A stretch of DNA of 64,000 bases, from the NCBI RefSeq assembly GCF_004114615.1, contig NZ_CP035300.1, positions 2,976,001-3,040,000 of the forward strand. Direction: 5' to 3'. The translations under genes and the position numbers were made by a program. Numbering within the stretch: position 1 is the first letter of the stretch; every line of letters starts with the position of its first letter. Source of the DNA: Dyella sp. M7H15-1. GTDB taxonomy: Bacteria > Pseudomonadota > Gammaproteobacteria > Xanthomonadales > Rhodanobacteraceae. Under the pieces are notes generated by a model, which was not told the DNA's origin, made no database searches, and saw only the letters and a program-made list of their open reading frames with translations. This document shows positions 1 through 8,929 of this stretch, one piece after another.

Positions 1-1581
1 GTGCTGCGCGGTTATGGCAGTGCGCTGCGTCGTTCGCTGGGTCGTTTTCTCGGCAGGCGCTCGGCCGCCTTCCTGTTTGGCGTGTGCATCACAGCGCTTC
101 TGCAGAGCAGCACCGCTACCGGCATGATGGCCACCTCGTTCGCCGCGAATGGCTTCTTGGGGCTGGCTCCCGGTTTGACGGTGATGCTAGGTGCGAATGT
201 CGGTACCACGCTGATCGTGCAGGTGATGTCGTTCAACATCGCCTTGGTTGCCCCCATCCTGATCCTGCTCGGCACCGCGCTGCATCGCCGCAGTGATGAC
301 GCGCGTTACGAGAACCTCGGTCGCGTAGGTATCGGCCTGGGCCTGATGCTGCTGGCGCTGCATCTGCTGGTGCTGGCGATGGCGCCGATGGAGAACGCAC
401 AGCTTCTGAAAGAAGGCATGCAGGCGCTGTCTGGCGCACCAGTGATGGCCGTACTGGTGGCGGCAGCATTGACCTGGCTGTGTCATTCCAGCGTGGCCGT
501 GGTGTTGCTGATCGTGTCGCTGGCGACCGGTGGCGTGGTCGATGCTCCCGGCGCGATGGCGCTGGTGCTAGGCGCCAATCTCGGCGGCACCTTGCCCGCC
601 TTGCTAGAAGCGCATACGCCGGTAGCGCGCCGCCTGCCGCTGGGCAATCTGCTGGTGCGCGCCTTTGGCTGTGTGATCTGTCTGCCGCTGCTACAACCGC
701 TGGCGCACTGGCTGGCGGCACTCGGCGATTCGCCGGCACGCATCGCGGTGAATTTCCACACCGTGTTCAATCTAGGGCTGGCAATCCTTTTCATTTTGCC
801 AGTGCAAAAACTGGCCCAACTGCTGGTGCGCCTGCTGCCCGAGCCGCCACGTCCTGCAGATCAGGGGCTGCCGCTGTACCTCGATGAGGCTGCACTGGAA
901 AGCGCCGGCGTCGCGCTGGTGAATGCCACGCGCGAATCGATGCGCATGGCTGATATGGTCGAAGGGATGTTGAAGGGCTTGGTCGAGATTTTCGGCAAGG
1001 ACGATACCTCGCGCGCGGCCACCATCAGCAAGATGGATCCCTTCCTCGACCGCCTCGGTGTCGCCATCCGTCAATACCTGGCCGATCTCGGCGGTGAAGC
1101 CTTGAACGAAGAAGATGGCGAGCGCAGCCAGGAAATTCATGCCTTCGTGATCAACATCGAGCACATCGGCGATATCACCGCGAACAATCTGATGGAATTT
1201 GCCGCCAAGAAGGCCGAGCGTGGACAAGACTTCTCCGCGGACGACATTCAGGATCTTGCGAACATGCACACGCAGGTGATGGAAAGTCTGCGGCTGGGCA
1301 TTGCGGTCTTCATGCGCAGCGACTTGCGCGCGGCCCAGCACTTGATGGAGCGCAAAGAATTGCTGTGGCGCCTGGAAAACGATGCGTCCGACCGGCATAT
1401 CCGCGACCTGCGCCAGCAGCGCGACGGTGGTGGCGACGTGTATCTACGCATTTTGCGTGACCTGCGCCGTATCCACTCACATTTGGCCGCCATTGCCTAT
1501 CTGCCATTGGAGCGTGCTGGCCTGCTGCAGGGTCGATTGGTCCAGCCTCCCACCAATACTTTTGCAGAAGAAAAAGTCTGA
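1..1581 (+). CDS. Na/Pi cotransporter family protein, 5'-truncated
   Basis: Inner-membrane transporter of the NptA/PNaS family, expected to couple phosphate movement to sodium. The visible 526 residues hold two inverted transporter repeats. The first has the signature Q-S-S-T-A-T near residue 35. The second has C-H-S-S-V-A near residue 161, where the family usually has QSSSA. From about residue 300 on there is a soluble, helical PhoU-like domain. The codon at position 1 is GTG, but family members carry a further N-terminal helix before this point, so the real start probably lies upstream of the window. The next gene begins about 245 bases downstream and is unrelated. Family assignment is firm; the exact substrate is inferred. 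Confidence 0.85.
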   Translation: MLRGYGSALRRSLGRFLGRRSAAFLFGVCITALLQSSTATGMMATSFAANGFLGLAPGLTVMLGANVGTTLIVQVMSFNIALVAPILILLGTALHRRSDDARYENLGRVGIGLGLMLLALHLLVLAMAPMENAQLLKEGMQALSGAPVMAVLVAAALTWLCHSSVAVVLLIVSLATGGVVDAPGAMALVLGANLGGTLPALLEAHTPVARRLPLGNLLVRAFGCVICLPLLQPLAHWLAALGDSPARIAVNFHTVFNLGLAILFILPVQKLAQLLVRLLPEPPRPADQGLPLYLDEAALESAGVALVNATRESMRMADMVEGMLKGLVEIFGKDDTSRAATISKMDPFLDRLGVAIRQYLADLGGEALNEEDGERSQEIHAFVINIEHIGDITANNLMEFAAKKAERGQDFSADDIQDLANMHTQVMESLRLGIAVFMRSDLRAAQHLMERKELLWRLENDASDRHIRDLRQQRDGGGDVYLRILRDLRRIHSHLAAIAYLPLERAGLLQGRLVQPPTNTFAEEKV

Positions 1582-1825
1582 ACTAGGACAATCACACGCA
1601 AGCCGAATCTCCCAGTATGAGTCCGCCTTACTGATCCTGTCGTCGTGTGCGCTCCATCGGGGACCTGCTCGGATACGGTGATTTTGGGCGGCCAAACCGC
1701 GGTCCGGGGAGAGGTATGCCAGCCATTTCATGCGCTGGCAGGCTTCCCTTCACCGTATTGCAACAGCTCTGTGGCCGTGTGATGACGGGGAAGCATTCGA
1801 GCACCAAGCCGAGGGGAAAGCCTTT

Positions 1826-2950
1826 ATGTTTCATCAGATGATCAAGAATGGGTCGTGTCTGTCCACGGCGATCGCCGTCGCATTGAGCATGGCCGCCTGC
1901 TCGCACGGTAACGAGGGCACTGAACCGCCGCCGGCTTTTACGGTGGACCATGGCTTGTACAAGGTTCCCGAGGGCTCGCCCTTGCGCAAGGAGCTGGTGG
2001 TGCAGTCGGTGGAAATGCATCAGGCACCACACGCCAAGACATTCCCAGGGATCGTTGAAGCTGATCCCACGCACACCGCGAACGTGTTGCCGCCACTCAC
2101 CGGCAAGGTGATGGAACTCAACGTGGGGCTTGGTGATCACATCACGCGGGGCCAATGGCTGGCAGTCATCGATTCGGGCGACCTGGCCCAAGCCTATGCC
2201 GATGAGTACAAGGCGAAAGACGCACTGGGTCTCGCTAAGAAAACGCTGGATCGCACACGCGCTGTGAAGGCGGTCGGTGGCAACGCCGTGAAGGAACTAG
2301 AGGCCGCACAGAGCGTCTATAACCAGGCTCTGTATGAATTCAATCGTGCCCAGGCGCGCCTGGGCGCCGTCGGTGGTACACAAGGCGCGCAAGCCACGCG
2401 CCCGATGCGGATCACGGCACCGGCCACCGGTTACGTCACAGCGCTGTCCGTGGCGCCGGGCACGTATGTCAACGACGCGACAGCGTCGATGATGACCATC
2501 TCCAATCTCGACTCGGTATGGATCACCGCGGACGTGCCGGAAAGCGATATAGCCCAGGTGGCCAAGGGCGAAAAGATCCATGCGGTGCTGACAGCCTATC
2601 CGGATCAGATTTTTCAAGGCACGGTGAGCTTCGTCAATCCGGTGTTGCAGCCGGATACGCGCCGTGATCGGGTACGCGCGGTGTTCGCCAATCCGGATAT
2701 GCACCTAAAGCCCAATATGTTCGCCAATGTCAGCATCGATATTCCGCAGCCGGATGAAGTGTTCGTGCCGCAGTCAGCGCTGCTGATGAACAACGACAAC
2801 ATCAGCGTGTTCGTCGAAGTGTCGCCGTGGACGTTCGAGCGCCGCACGGTGGACCTAAGCTATGACGAAAGCGACGGCACCCGCGTGCTGAAGGGTTTGA
2901 AGGCGGGTGACCGCGTGATTGTGCGCAGCGGAGTGCTGCTCAATGATTAA
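1826..2950 (+). CDS. RND efflux periplasmic adaptor lipoprotein (CzcB/CusB-like)
   Basis: Membrane-fusion protein of a tripartite RND efflux system, linking the inner-membrane pump (next gene) to the outer-membrane factor. The ATG at 1826 is preceded by GAGGGG at 1811-1816; a second in-frame ATG at 1838 is an alternative. The N-terminus is a lipoprotein signal with lipobox S-M-A-A-C. It is followed by barrel-sandwich (biotinyl-lipoyl-like) halves flanking a helical hairpin, then beta-barrel and membrane-proximal segments ending near V-I-V-R-S-G. The stop overlaps the start of the pump gene by 8 bases, so the two are translationally coupled. The pump's metal-type signature suggests cation efflux; the actual metal cannot be read from this protein. 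Confidence 0.88.
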   Translation: MFHQMIKNGSCLSTAIAVALSMAACSHGNEGTEPPPAFTVDHGLYKVPEGSPLRKELVVQSVEMHQAPHAKTFPGIVEADPTHTANVLPPLTGKVMELNVGLGDHITRGQWLAVIDSGDLAQAYADEYKAKDALGLAKKTLDRTRAVKAVGGNAVKELEAAQSVYNQALYEFNRAQARLGAVGGTQGAQATRPMRITAPATGYVTALSVAPGTYVNDATASMMTISNLDSVWITADVPESDIAQVAKGEKIHAVLTAYPDQIFQGTVSFVNPVLQPDTRRDRVRAVFANPDMHLKPNMFANVSIDIPQPDEVFVPQSALLMNNDNISVFVEVSPWTFERRTVDLSYDESDGTRVLKGLKAGDRVIVRSGVLLND

Positions 2951-5900
2951 TCAGCTCTTCCGCTTCTGCTTCGAGAAGCGAATGCTTTTCATCGTGGTGA
3001 CGATGCTGGTCATCTGCTTCGGCTACTACTCCTGGACCCAGCTTTCGATCGAGGCTTATCCGGAACTGAGTGACGTGACAGTGCAGGTGACGACGCAGGT
3101 GCCTGGCCTGGCCGCGGAAGAGGTCGAACAGCAGGTCACTACGCCGTTGGAACGTGGCCTGGCTGATACGCAAGGCCTGGTCAGCATGCGTTCCAGCAGC
3201 ACCTTCGGCTTGTCGCTGATCACCATGGTGTTCAAGGATGGCGCGGATGATTACTGGGAACGCCAACGCATCATGGAGCGCATCAGCCAGGTGACGCTGC
3301 CGCCGGGCGTGATGCCGGGACTCGACCCGGTATCCGGTCCGGCTGGTGAGATCTATCGCTATACGCTGGAGTCGAAAAGCAAGAACTTAATGCAGTTGTC
3401 GGAAATCCAGAACTGGGTGGTGATCCCTGCGCTGAAGCAGGTGTCCGGCGTGATCAACGTCGACAACTTCGGCGGCTTTACCAAGGAATTCCAATTGGAA
3501 CTGGATCCGCAGCAACTGCTGCACTATGGCGTCAGCGTAAGCCAGGTAACGGCGGCGATTTCCGCTAACACGTCCAATGCGGGCGGCGGGCGCATCACGC
3601 GCGGCGAGCAGTCCTACATCGTGCGCGGCATTGGCATGGTGCATTCGTTGAAGGATCTGGGCGATGTCGTCGTGACCCAAAACAACGGCGTGCCGGTGCT
3701 GGTGAAGGACCTTGGCAAGTTGCGCTATGGCCACCAGGTGCGCGAAGGCATTCTGGGCAAGGACAACAATCCTGATACGATCGAGGGCATCGTTGATCTG
3801 CTGAAGTACGAGAATGCCTCCAAGGTGCTTGAAGGCATCCATGCCAAGGTCGACGAGCTGAGCAAGCAGCTCAATCCGCAAGACATCTACATCGTGCCGT
3901 ACATCGATCGCGACGATTTGGTCAACGCCACCAAGGAAAAAGTCTTTCACACCGTGATGGAAGGCATCGGCCTGGTGTGCATCGTGCTGATCCTGTTTCT
4001 CGGTAGTCCGCGCTCGGCGCTGGTGGCCGCCGTGGCGATTCCGATGTCGCTGGTGACAGTGTTCATCTTGATGCAGTTCACACACATGTCGGCGAACCTG
4101 TTTTCGCTGGGGGCGATCGACTTCGGCGTGATCGTGGATGGCGCGATCGTGATCACCGAGGCCATTCTGCGCCAACGCGAGCTGAAGTCGACCGAAGTGC
4201 TAACGGAAGATGACGTGATGACGGTGACGGGCTACGTCGGCCGTTCGATTTTCTTCGCCACGCTGATCATCGTTACTGCCTACGCACCGCTGTTCGCGTT
4301 CGAACACGCCGAAGGCAAGTTGTTCCGCCCGATGGCATTTACGGTGGGCTATGCTTTGCTTGCCGCGCTGCTGTGCACGGTGACACTGACGCCCGCACTC
4401 GCTTATCTGGCGCTGCGCAAGCCGCGCAAGATCTTCTACAACAAGCCGTTGCAGAAGCTGCAGTTATGGTTCACCCACGCTCTGGGCAAGCTACTGCATC
4501 AATTGCCGGTTGCCTACACGACCGCTGCGATCGCGCTCTGTGGGGTGCTGATCCTCGGCTCAACCATCGGCCGTGAATTCCTGCCCGATCTCGATGAAGG
4601 TTCGTTGTGGCTGCAGGTGCAAATGCCAACCGGCCTGTCGTTGGACAAAGCCAGCCAGATGACAGCGGAGCTGCGCAAGGTGGTGCGTGAGTTTCCGGAG
4701 GTGTCTTACGTCGTGACGCAATTGGGCCGCAACGACACGGGTACCGACCCATGGACGCCCTCGCACGTGGAGTCGGCGGTAGGTCTCACGCCTTACAGCA
4801 CCTGGCATGGTGAAACGAAAGCGGAATTTCTGCGCAAGTTCAATGCGCGTCTGCAACAGATTCCCGGCATCTCCGTAGGCATCAGCCAGCCGATCATCGA
4901 TGGCGAGAACGATATGGTCGCCGGTGCGCATGCGCCGCTGGTGCTACGCATCTATGGTGATGACCTCCACGAAATGCGTCGCCTTGGGGGTGAAATCGTC
5001 GATGTGCTTCGTGATATTCGTGGTACCGCTGATGCGTCGATTTTCCAGGAGCCGCCGATTCCCCAATTGTCGATGACGGCCAGTCGCGACGCGGCTGCGC
5101 GTTATGGTGTCAACGTCGGTGATATCACCCATCTAATCCAGACCGCCATCGGCGGTGCGGCCATCACACAGGTGTATGTGGCTGATCGCATCTACAACGT
5201 GACAGCACGTGTTTCGAATGATGTGGCCAACAGCTTGCAAGCGGTAGGGGAGCTACCATTGAGTTCCACCAGCGGTGCGCAGATTCCGCTCAAGGAAGTC
5301 GCCGATATCAAACTCGCGATGGGCGAGAGCACCATCGCGCACGAACATGGCAAGCGTGAGCTGACTCTTCGCATCGATAACCGCGACCGCGCGCTGTCGG
5401 ATTATCTGGCCGACGCACAGGCGCACATCGACAAGAACGTGCATGTCGACAAGCAGAAGTATCAGTTGGAATGGGCGGGCAACTTCCAGAACGAAGAGCG
5501 CGCGCAGGCCCGGTTGATCGTGGTGATGGGCATGGTCATGGCGATCATGCTGGTGCTGCTGTTCTTTGAATTCGGCAAATTCCACCAGGCCATGCTCGTG
5601 CTTGGCGTGGTGCCGTTGGCCACGGTAGGTGGACTGATCGCCCTGCATGTGCGCGGTGAGACGCTGAACATCGCCACCGCGGTCGGTTTCATTGCCTTGT
5701 TTGGTGTGGCGGTACAGAACGGCATCATCATGGTGTCGAACATCAATCGTGTGCGAAAGGAAGGTTTGTCGCTCAATGAAGCCGTGCTAGTGGGCGCCAC
5801 CGAGCGTTTCCGCCCGGTGTTGATGACGGCCACCGTGGCCAGCATCGGCATGCTGCCGGCGGCTTTGGCGACGGGTGTTGGTACCGACGTCCAACGTGGC

Positions 5901-6035
5901 CTGGCGACCGTGGTGGTGGGAGGTTTGCCCATCGCCACGCTGCTGACGTTGTTCATCCTGCCCAGCCTGTACTTCGGGATGGAAAACTTCATCCACAAGC
6001 GCTGGGGCCATCCGCCTTCGGCGGGGGAGATCTGA
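2943..6035 (+). CDS. Heavy-metal-type RND efflux pump (CzcA/CusA family)
   Basis: Inner-membrane proton/substrate antiporter of 1030 residues, the usual size for the HME-RND branch. The fourth transmembrane helix carries D393-F-G-x3-D399-G-A-x4-E406. These three acids match in spacing the proton-relay residues of CzcA (D402, D408, E415), which separates this pump from multidrug RND proteins. Two large periplasmic loops and twelve predicted helices are present. The ATG at 2943 overlaps the adaptor gene by 8 bases, and the outer-membrane factor follows 2 bases after the stop, giving a compact operon. No metal-sensor gene of the CzcRS kind is adjacent; a MerR-like regulator lies 3' of the operon. 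Metal specificity (Zn/Co/Cd, Cu/Ag or other) is not decided by the sequence. Confidence 0.93.
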   Translation: MINQLFRFCFEKRMLFIVVTMLVICFGYYSWTQLSIEAYPELSDVTVQVTTQVPGLAAEEVEQQVTTPLERGLADTQGLVSMRSSSTFGLSLITMVFKDGADDYWERQRIMERISQVTLPPGVMPGLDPVSGPAGEIYRYTLESKSKNLMQLSEIQNWVVIPALKQVSGVINVDNFGGFTKEFQLELDPQQLLHYGVSVSQVTAAISANTSNAGGGRITRGEQSYIVRGIGMVHSLKDLGDVVVTQNNGVPVLVKDLGKLRYGHQVREGILGKDNNPDTIEGIVDLLKYENASKVLEGIHAKVDELSKQLNPQDIYIVPYIDRDDLVNATKEKVFHTVMEGIGLVCIVLILFLGSPRSALVAAVAIPMSLVTVFILMQFTHMSANLFSLGAIDFGVIVDGAIVITEAILRQRELKSTEVLTEDDVMTVTGYVGRSIFFATLIIVTAYAPLFAFEHAEGKLFRPMAFTVGYALLAALLCTVTLTPALAYLALRKPRKIFYNKPLQKLQLWFTHALGKLLHQLPVAYTTAAIALCGVLILGSTIGREFLPDLDEGSLWLQVQMPTGLSLDKASQMTAELRKVVREFPEVSYVVTQLGRNDTGTDPWTPSHVESAVGLTPYSTWHGETKAEFLRKFNARLQQIPGISVGISQPIIDGENDMVAGAHAPLVLRIYGDDLHEMRRLGGEIVDVLRDIRGTADASIFQEPPIPQLSMTASRDAAARYGVNVGDITHLIQTAIGGAAITQVYVADRIYNVTARVSNDVANSLQAVGELPLSSTSGAQIPLKEVADIKLAMGESTIAHEHGKRELTLRIDNRDRALSDYLADAQAHIDKNVHVDKQKYQLEWAGNFQNEERAQARLIVVMGMVMAIMLVLLFFEFGKFHQAMLVLGVVPLATVGGLIALHVRGETLNIATAVGFIALFGVAVQNGIIMVSNINRVRKEGLSLNEAVLVGATERFRPVLMTATVASIGMLPAALATGVGTDVQRGLATVVVGGLPIATLLTLFILPSLYFGMENFIHKRWGHPPSAGEI

Positions 6036-6037
6036 CC

Positions 6038-7552
6038 ATGCCCGTGACCCAGACACTTGTATTGCAGCGCGCCGGTCGCAGTTTGCTGACTATTGGTATC
6101 GCCCTGACGCTTGGCGCTTGCGCGATTGGCCCGGATTTCCACCGGCCGACAGCGCCCGACAGTCAGGACTACGCGCCGATTGCCACGCCGGTGGCTACGT
6201 CGGCCACGGTTGGCCCCGATGGCGGCGCACAACAATTCGTACGCGACATGGACATTCCCGGCCAATGGTGGACGCTGTTCCATTCCAAGCCGCTGAATGC
6301 GTTGATCGACGATTCCATCAAGCACAACCCCGACGTGGCTGCAGCTCAGCAGGCGTTGCAGGCGGCGATGGAGAACGTGCGTGCCCAGCAGGGCCAGTTT
6401 TTCCCGCAGGTCAGTGCAAGCATTGACCCTACGCGACAAAAGACGGGCTCGGTGATCGCCAGCGGGGTCGTGTCCAATGCCAAGCTATACAACCTCACGA
6501 CGACGCAAGGGAGCATTTCGTATAGCCCTGACCTTTGGGGGGCGAATCGACGTTCGGTGGAATCGTTGGTGGCGCAAGCCGATGCGCAGCGCTTCCAGCT
6601 CGAAGCGACCTATCTCACCTTGACGACCAGCGTGGTCAATGCGGCGGTAACGGAAGCTGCGTTGCGTGAGCAGATCGCGGCCACACGGGACATGATCGAC
6701 AGCCAGCAGAAAATCCTCGATACCAACCGCAGGCAATTGACATTGGGCGATATGGGTGAGAGCAATATCGCCGCGCAGGAAGTGACCCTGGAGCAGACGC
6801 GCGCGAGCTTACCGCCGCTGCAGAAGCAGCTCGCCCAGCAACGCGGTCTGCTGGCCATGCTCGCTGGCCGCACGCCAGATCAGGATGTGCCGGCGCATTT
6901 CGAGCTTGATGGCCTGCAATTGCCCCAGGATCTGCCAATGAGCCTGCCAGCTCGCCTGGTGGAGCAACGCCCTGACGTGCGTATGGCCGAAGCGAATATG
7001 CATGCTGCCTGTGCGCAGGTTGGCGTTGCTTTTGCGGCACGCCTGCCGAACATCAACATCATCGCCAACGGCGGCAGTGCGGCGGATCAGATGCGCACCC
7101 TGTTCGGCCACGGCACCAGCTTCTGGAACATCGGTGCGGCGATCACGATGCCGATCTTCAGTGGCGGCACGCTCAAACATCGTCAGCGGGCCGCGGAAGC
7201 CACCTACCGACAGGTGGCCGAGCAATACCGCAGCACGGTCATGTCAGCTTTGCAGGACATGGCGGATTCGATGCACGCGGTGCGGGCCGATGCGGATGCG
7301 TTGGTTGCCAATTCGCGCGCCGAACAGGCTGCTGCCCGCAGTCTTCAGATCGCGCAACGTCAGTATGTGGTAGGCGACATCAGCATGGTGGTCTTGCTGG
7401 CGGCGCAGGTCACCTATCGTCAGTCCGAGCTGGCCTTGATCCAGGCACGCGCTGCCCGCTACTCCGACACGATTGCCTTGTTCCAGGCCGTAGGCGGAGG
7501 TTGGTGGAATCGCCAGGATGTTGCGGCATCCACTGGCTTCACGACAAAGTAG
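6038..7552 (+). CDS. RND efflux outer-membrane lipoprotein (NodT family)
   Basis: Outer-membrane channel of the tripartite pump. The 504-residue protein starts with a lipoprotein signal (lipobox L-G-A-C) followed by the I-G-P-D-F family motif. Two repeated OEP domains of long coiled-coil helices end near residue 490. The start lies 2 bases after the pump stop. It is the third gene of the adaptor-pump-channel operon. No clear intrinsic terminator follows; the next 277 bases contain no gene I can support. Family assignment is firm, and the substrate follows that of the pump. Confidence 0.9.
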   Translation: MPVTQTLVLQRAGRSLLTIGIALTLGACAIGPDFHRPTAPDSQDYAPIATPVATSATVGPDGGAQQFVRDMDIPGQWWTLFHSKPLNALIDDSIKHNPDVAAAQQALQAAMENVRAQQGQFFPQVSASIDPTRQKTGSVIASGVVSNAKLYNLTTTQGSISYSPDLWGANRRSVESLVAQADAQRFQLEATYLTLTTSVVNAAVTEAALREQIAATRDMIDSQQKILDTNRRQLTLGDMGESNIAAQEVTLEQTRASLPPLQKQLAQQRGLLAMLAGRTPDQDVPAHFELDGLQLPQDLPMSLPARLVEQRPDVRMAEANMHAACAQVGVAFAARLPNINIIANGGSAADQMRTLFGHGTSFWNIGAAITMPIFSGGTLKHRQRAAEATYRQVAEQYRSTVMSALQDMADSMHAVRADADALVANSRAEQAAARSLQIAQRQYVVGDISMVVLLAAQVTYRQSELALIQARAARYSDTIALFQAVGGGWWNRQDVAASTGFTTK

Positions 7553-7763
7553 ATGCGGGTCCGGTTGAAGTCCGCGGCTGCGAAGCAGCTGAGCGGCTGC
7601 ACCATGCGGCCGGTTTCGGCCCGGCCCCGGCGCGCTACGAAACCATGTTTGAGGTCGTGCAGCGCCAACAAGCTGCGATCCCGCCAAAGACAGCATTGGC
7701 CTTTTTTAGGACCAAGACGGAGAGCTATGATGATTCAGGGTGTTGCGGGATTTGTTCAGCCCG

Positions 7764-7813
7764 GTTGACTCAGCCCTTGGGGCCGCCTCCATGCTAGCTG
7801 CACCTAAGTCAAC
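7764..7813 (+). promoter_or_regulatory. Candidate promoter with MerR-type spacing
   Basis: TTGACT at 7765-7770 is a good -35 box. CATGCT at 7790-7795 is the best -10 candidate, giving a 19-base spacer, the elongated spacing typical of MerR-controlled promoters. GTTGACT (7764-7770) and AGTCAAC (7807-7813) form a perfect 7-bp inverted repeat around it. The -10 match is weak, so this is a suggestion only. Confidence 0.3.
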
Positions 7814-7829
7814 GCCCAAGAGGGTAATT

Positions 7830-8855
7830 ATGTGTTCAGCTCGTTCGTGTGTGAACGTTTCCGAAGCAGCCAGACAGCTCGGCGTGTCGATCAAAGCCCT
7901 GCGACTATATGAACAACGTGGCATGGTAAATCCTGGCCGGACAGCGGCAGGATATCGGGTGTATGGGCCTCGCGATATGGTCCGTGCCGCCGAGATTGTG
8001 GCTCTGCGCACGCTCGGGCTGAGCCTGATTCAGGTTGCACGCGTATTGGACGGAGACTCCGAAAGCCTAAATGATGCTTTGGCATCCCACGAAATGGCAC
8101 TCGACGATGAAATTCATGAGTTAATCCGGAAGCTGGACAAAATTCGCGGCATACGGGCTGGCCTTGCTCAAGGCCAGATGCCATGCGATGGCGAATTGAC
8201 TAAATTGCTGGACCGCTTCCCAGAAATCAGCGCCGCGTTTGAGCTTCCGTGGCCTTGGGGTGGGGAGTGGTTCGAGGTTCGCGACGTTCGCCCACTGAAC
8301 TACATCATCGGCTCGCTTGGCAGCGGAAAGACTCGGCTGGCTCGTCGTTTTGCAGAGACTCTGCCTAACGCAGCTTTCTTGGGGCTGGAGCGGCTAGACA
8401 ACGGATGTGCTGTATCGAAGGCATTATTGAAAGCCGATTCGGCTCTCAAGTCGCGTGTCGATCACGATTTGGAATGGCTCGCCGGCGAAGGAGCGATAGA
8501 GTCCGAAGCCCTGATCGCCTTGCTCACTGGCTTAGAAGCGGAAGGGCCTGCGGTCTTAGTTGTCGAGATGGTAGAACAGGATCTCGAACAGACTACGCAG
8601 GAAGCTTTGATGGCGCACCTTCGGCGCCGCGCGAAAACTGGAGGACGGCCGCTATTTTTAATGACACGTTCTTCATCGATCCTGGACCTAACGGCGATTG
8701 GGTCGGACGAAACAATCATCCTTTGTCCTGCCAATCATAGTCCTCCCAGCCGTGTGTTGCCTTTCCCCGGCGCACCGAACTACGAAGCCGTTGCGACGTG
8801 TCTGGCATCCCCGGAAGTGCGAGCACGGATCGCACGACGTCCCCAGGCCCTTTGA
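7830..8855 (+). CDS. MerR-family HTH regulator fused to a P-loop NTPase-like domain
   Basis: Residues about 8-75 form a MerR winged-helix DNA-binding domain (S-E-A-A-R-Q-L-G-V-S, then A-L-R-L-Y-E-Q-R-G, then Y-R-V-Y). A dimerisation helix follows to about 112. The remaining 230 residues are not a usual MerR effector domain. They contain a Walker A motif, G161-S-L-G-S-G-K-T168, a hydrophobic strand ending in V-V-E that could be Walker B, and a later strand followed by T-R-S-S resembling an ABC-type switch region. ATG 7830 was chosen because AGAGGG lies just upstream (7820-7825) and the HTH follows closely. It may control the RND operon upstream or itself. The ligand is unknown and no metal-binding cysteine cluster is evident. 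Confidence 0.75.
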   Translation: MCSARSCVNVSEAARQLGVSIKALRLYEQRGMVNPGRTAAGYRVYGPRDMVRAAEIVALRTLGLSLIQVARVLDGDSESLNDALASHEMALDDEIHELIRKLDKIRGIRAGLAQGQMPCDGELTKLLDRFPEISAAFELPWPWGGEWFEVRDVRPLNYIIGSLGSGKTRLARRFAETLPNAAFLGLERLDNGCAVSKALLKADSALKSRVDHDLEWLAGEGAIESEALIALLTGLEAEGPAVLVVEMVEQDLEQTTQEALMAHLRRRAKTGGRPLFLMTRSSSILDLTAIGSDETIILCPANHSPPSRVLPFPGAPNYEAVATCLASPEVRARIARRPQAL

Positions 8856-8929
8856 CAGCACCTGATTCCGTTATGTCTTCAATGCTGGCAATGACGGTTA
8901 GGCTAAGTAATCGACTCATTGGAGGCTCC

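Noticed and set aside
5462-6439. Minus-strand open frame of 325 codons opposite the RND genes
   Set aside because: Crosses the end of the pump gene and start of the channel gene antisense, both of which are clear families.
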